Of a DNA stretch of 5,988 nucleotides, positions 5,506 to 5,988 are shown piece by piece (the stretch's first letter is position 1; each line of letters starts with the position of its first letter). The notes beneath the pieces are model-generated. The model was not told where the DNA came from and did not search any database. It worked only from the letters and a program-made list of their open reading frames with translations. The translations under genes were made by a program, and so were the position numbers. The DNA is from Porphyromonadaceae bacterium. GTDB taxonomy: Bacteria > Bacteroidota > Bacteroidia > Bacteroidales > CAMTPD01. The stretch covers positions 4,199-10,186 of the forward strand of contig DLYT01000090.1 in the NCBI GenBank assembly GCA_003447595.1. The letters run 5' to 3'.

Positions 5506-5988
5506 TTAGAAGTTAAACTGAATCATGGTTTGAAGGCGATTGGCATGATTGGATTCTCTATCATGATTTACTCTGCGGCCCCATAAATACTCAACACCCA
5601 TTTGCACATTAGGTACTAAGTTCCAAAACATATTGGCAACTAGGTATTGTGCATATTTATAACCGGTAGGATTTACAATACCATCAGGCATGTAAGCTCT
5701 ATCCTGGCTATAAGTACAAGACATAAATGTTGTTGGTGAGAAGTTATATTGCAAACCGCCATATGCACCCCACGATTTAACACGTGTCATATGACCATTG
5801 TTGCTTGCACAATTAACCATATCCATTCCTAGTCCTGTCATATCTTGGATATAATTGGTAATTCCTTGACCATATACCCCTTGATAAAAGGCTTTAAGAT
5901 TAGGTAAAATGTTGGCAGCACCACTTAGTTTAACACCCCAACCAAACTCGTTTCTGTTTTTTTGCATCACTTCATCACGGTAAGTCAA
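5506..5988 (-). CDS. Outer-membrane porin-like beta-barrel, C-terminal part (DcaP-like)
   Basis: Only the last 160 residues are in the window; the frame is open through the window edge, and the TTG at 5988 is an internal codon, not a start. The sequence shows alternating polar and aromatic residues expected of beta-strands, for example FGWGVKLSGAANI, LKAFYQGVYGQGI, SWGAYGGLQYNFSPTTFMSC and VQMGVEYLWGRR. It ends in a terminal phenylalanine (MIQFNF), the usual outer-membrane barrel assembly signal. The close GVEYLWGRR...ANRLQTMIQFNF resembles DcaP-family porins, which in other bacteria pass small, often dicarboxylic, anions; this assignment is from memory of the pattern and is moderate. The gene lies directly upstream of the glutaminase (24-nt gap), so it may supply glutamine or related acids to the periplasm. 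Its promoter and N-terminus lie beyond the window. Confidence 0.7.
   Translation of the reverse strand: MTYRDEVMQKNRNEFGWGVKLSGAANILPNLKAFYQGVYGQGITNYIQDMTGLGMDMVNCASNNGHMTRVKSWGAYGGLQYNFSPTTFMSCTYSQDRAYMPDGIVNPTGYKYAQYLVANMFWNLVPNVQMGVEYLWGRRVNHDRESNHANRLQTMIQFNF

Overview
The window looks like chromosomal DNA from a Bacteroidota bacterium, most likely of the order Bacteroidales. The reasons are moderately AT-rich DNA, gene starts without clear Shine-Dalgarno sequences, a textbook Bacteroidota promoter (TTTG, an 18-nt spacer, then TATATTTG) in front of a sigma-factor gene, and an ECF sigma factor of a type I associate with Bacteroides and its relatives. I cannot name a species.

Layout: (1) On the plus strand, positions 115-1863 encode a 582-residue PLP-dependent group II amino-acid decarboxylase. 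It is followed at 1991-3565 by a 524-residue amino-acid antiporter of the glutamate:GABA-antiporter (GadC-like) family. A 60-nt imperfect hairpin lies between them (1901-1960), and a strong intrinsic terminator ends the pair (3583-3614). (2) A 370-nt gap (3566-3935) holds a possible 35-codon minus-strand ORF, a perfect palindrome that overlaps the -33 element of the best promoter in the window, and an 11-codon leader ORF. (3) A 167-residue ECF-type sigma factor (3936-4439, plus) has no anti-sigma gene beside it in the window. (4) A terminator at 4467-4499 lies between convergent genes. (5) On the minus strand, a porin-like beta-barrel gene (cut by the window end, 5506-5988) is followed 24 nt later by a glutaminase gene (4516-5481).

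How the genes may work together: a decarboxylase plus an exchanger of this family is the classic design of a decarboxylation/antiport cycle. An amino acid enters, a cytoplasmic proton is consumed as CO2 is released, and the amine product leaves. This raises internal pH and can build membrane potential. A glutaminase next door, which makes glutamate and ammonia, fits acid resistance as well and hints at glutamine/glutamate as substrates; the porin could supply substrate across the outer membrane. The decarboxylase is not a typical GadB, however. Its lysine motif (DFHKVGWAPY) is closer to the tyrosine decarboxylase/MfnA branch, its phosphate-binding loop is unusual, and its substrate cannot be read from the sequence. 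The most interesting points are this hybrid pairing, the hairpin that could set the decarboxylase:antiporter ratio, and the palindrome positioned to control the sigma factor.
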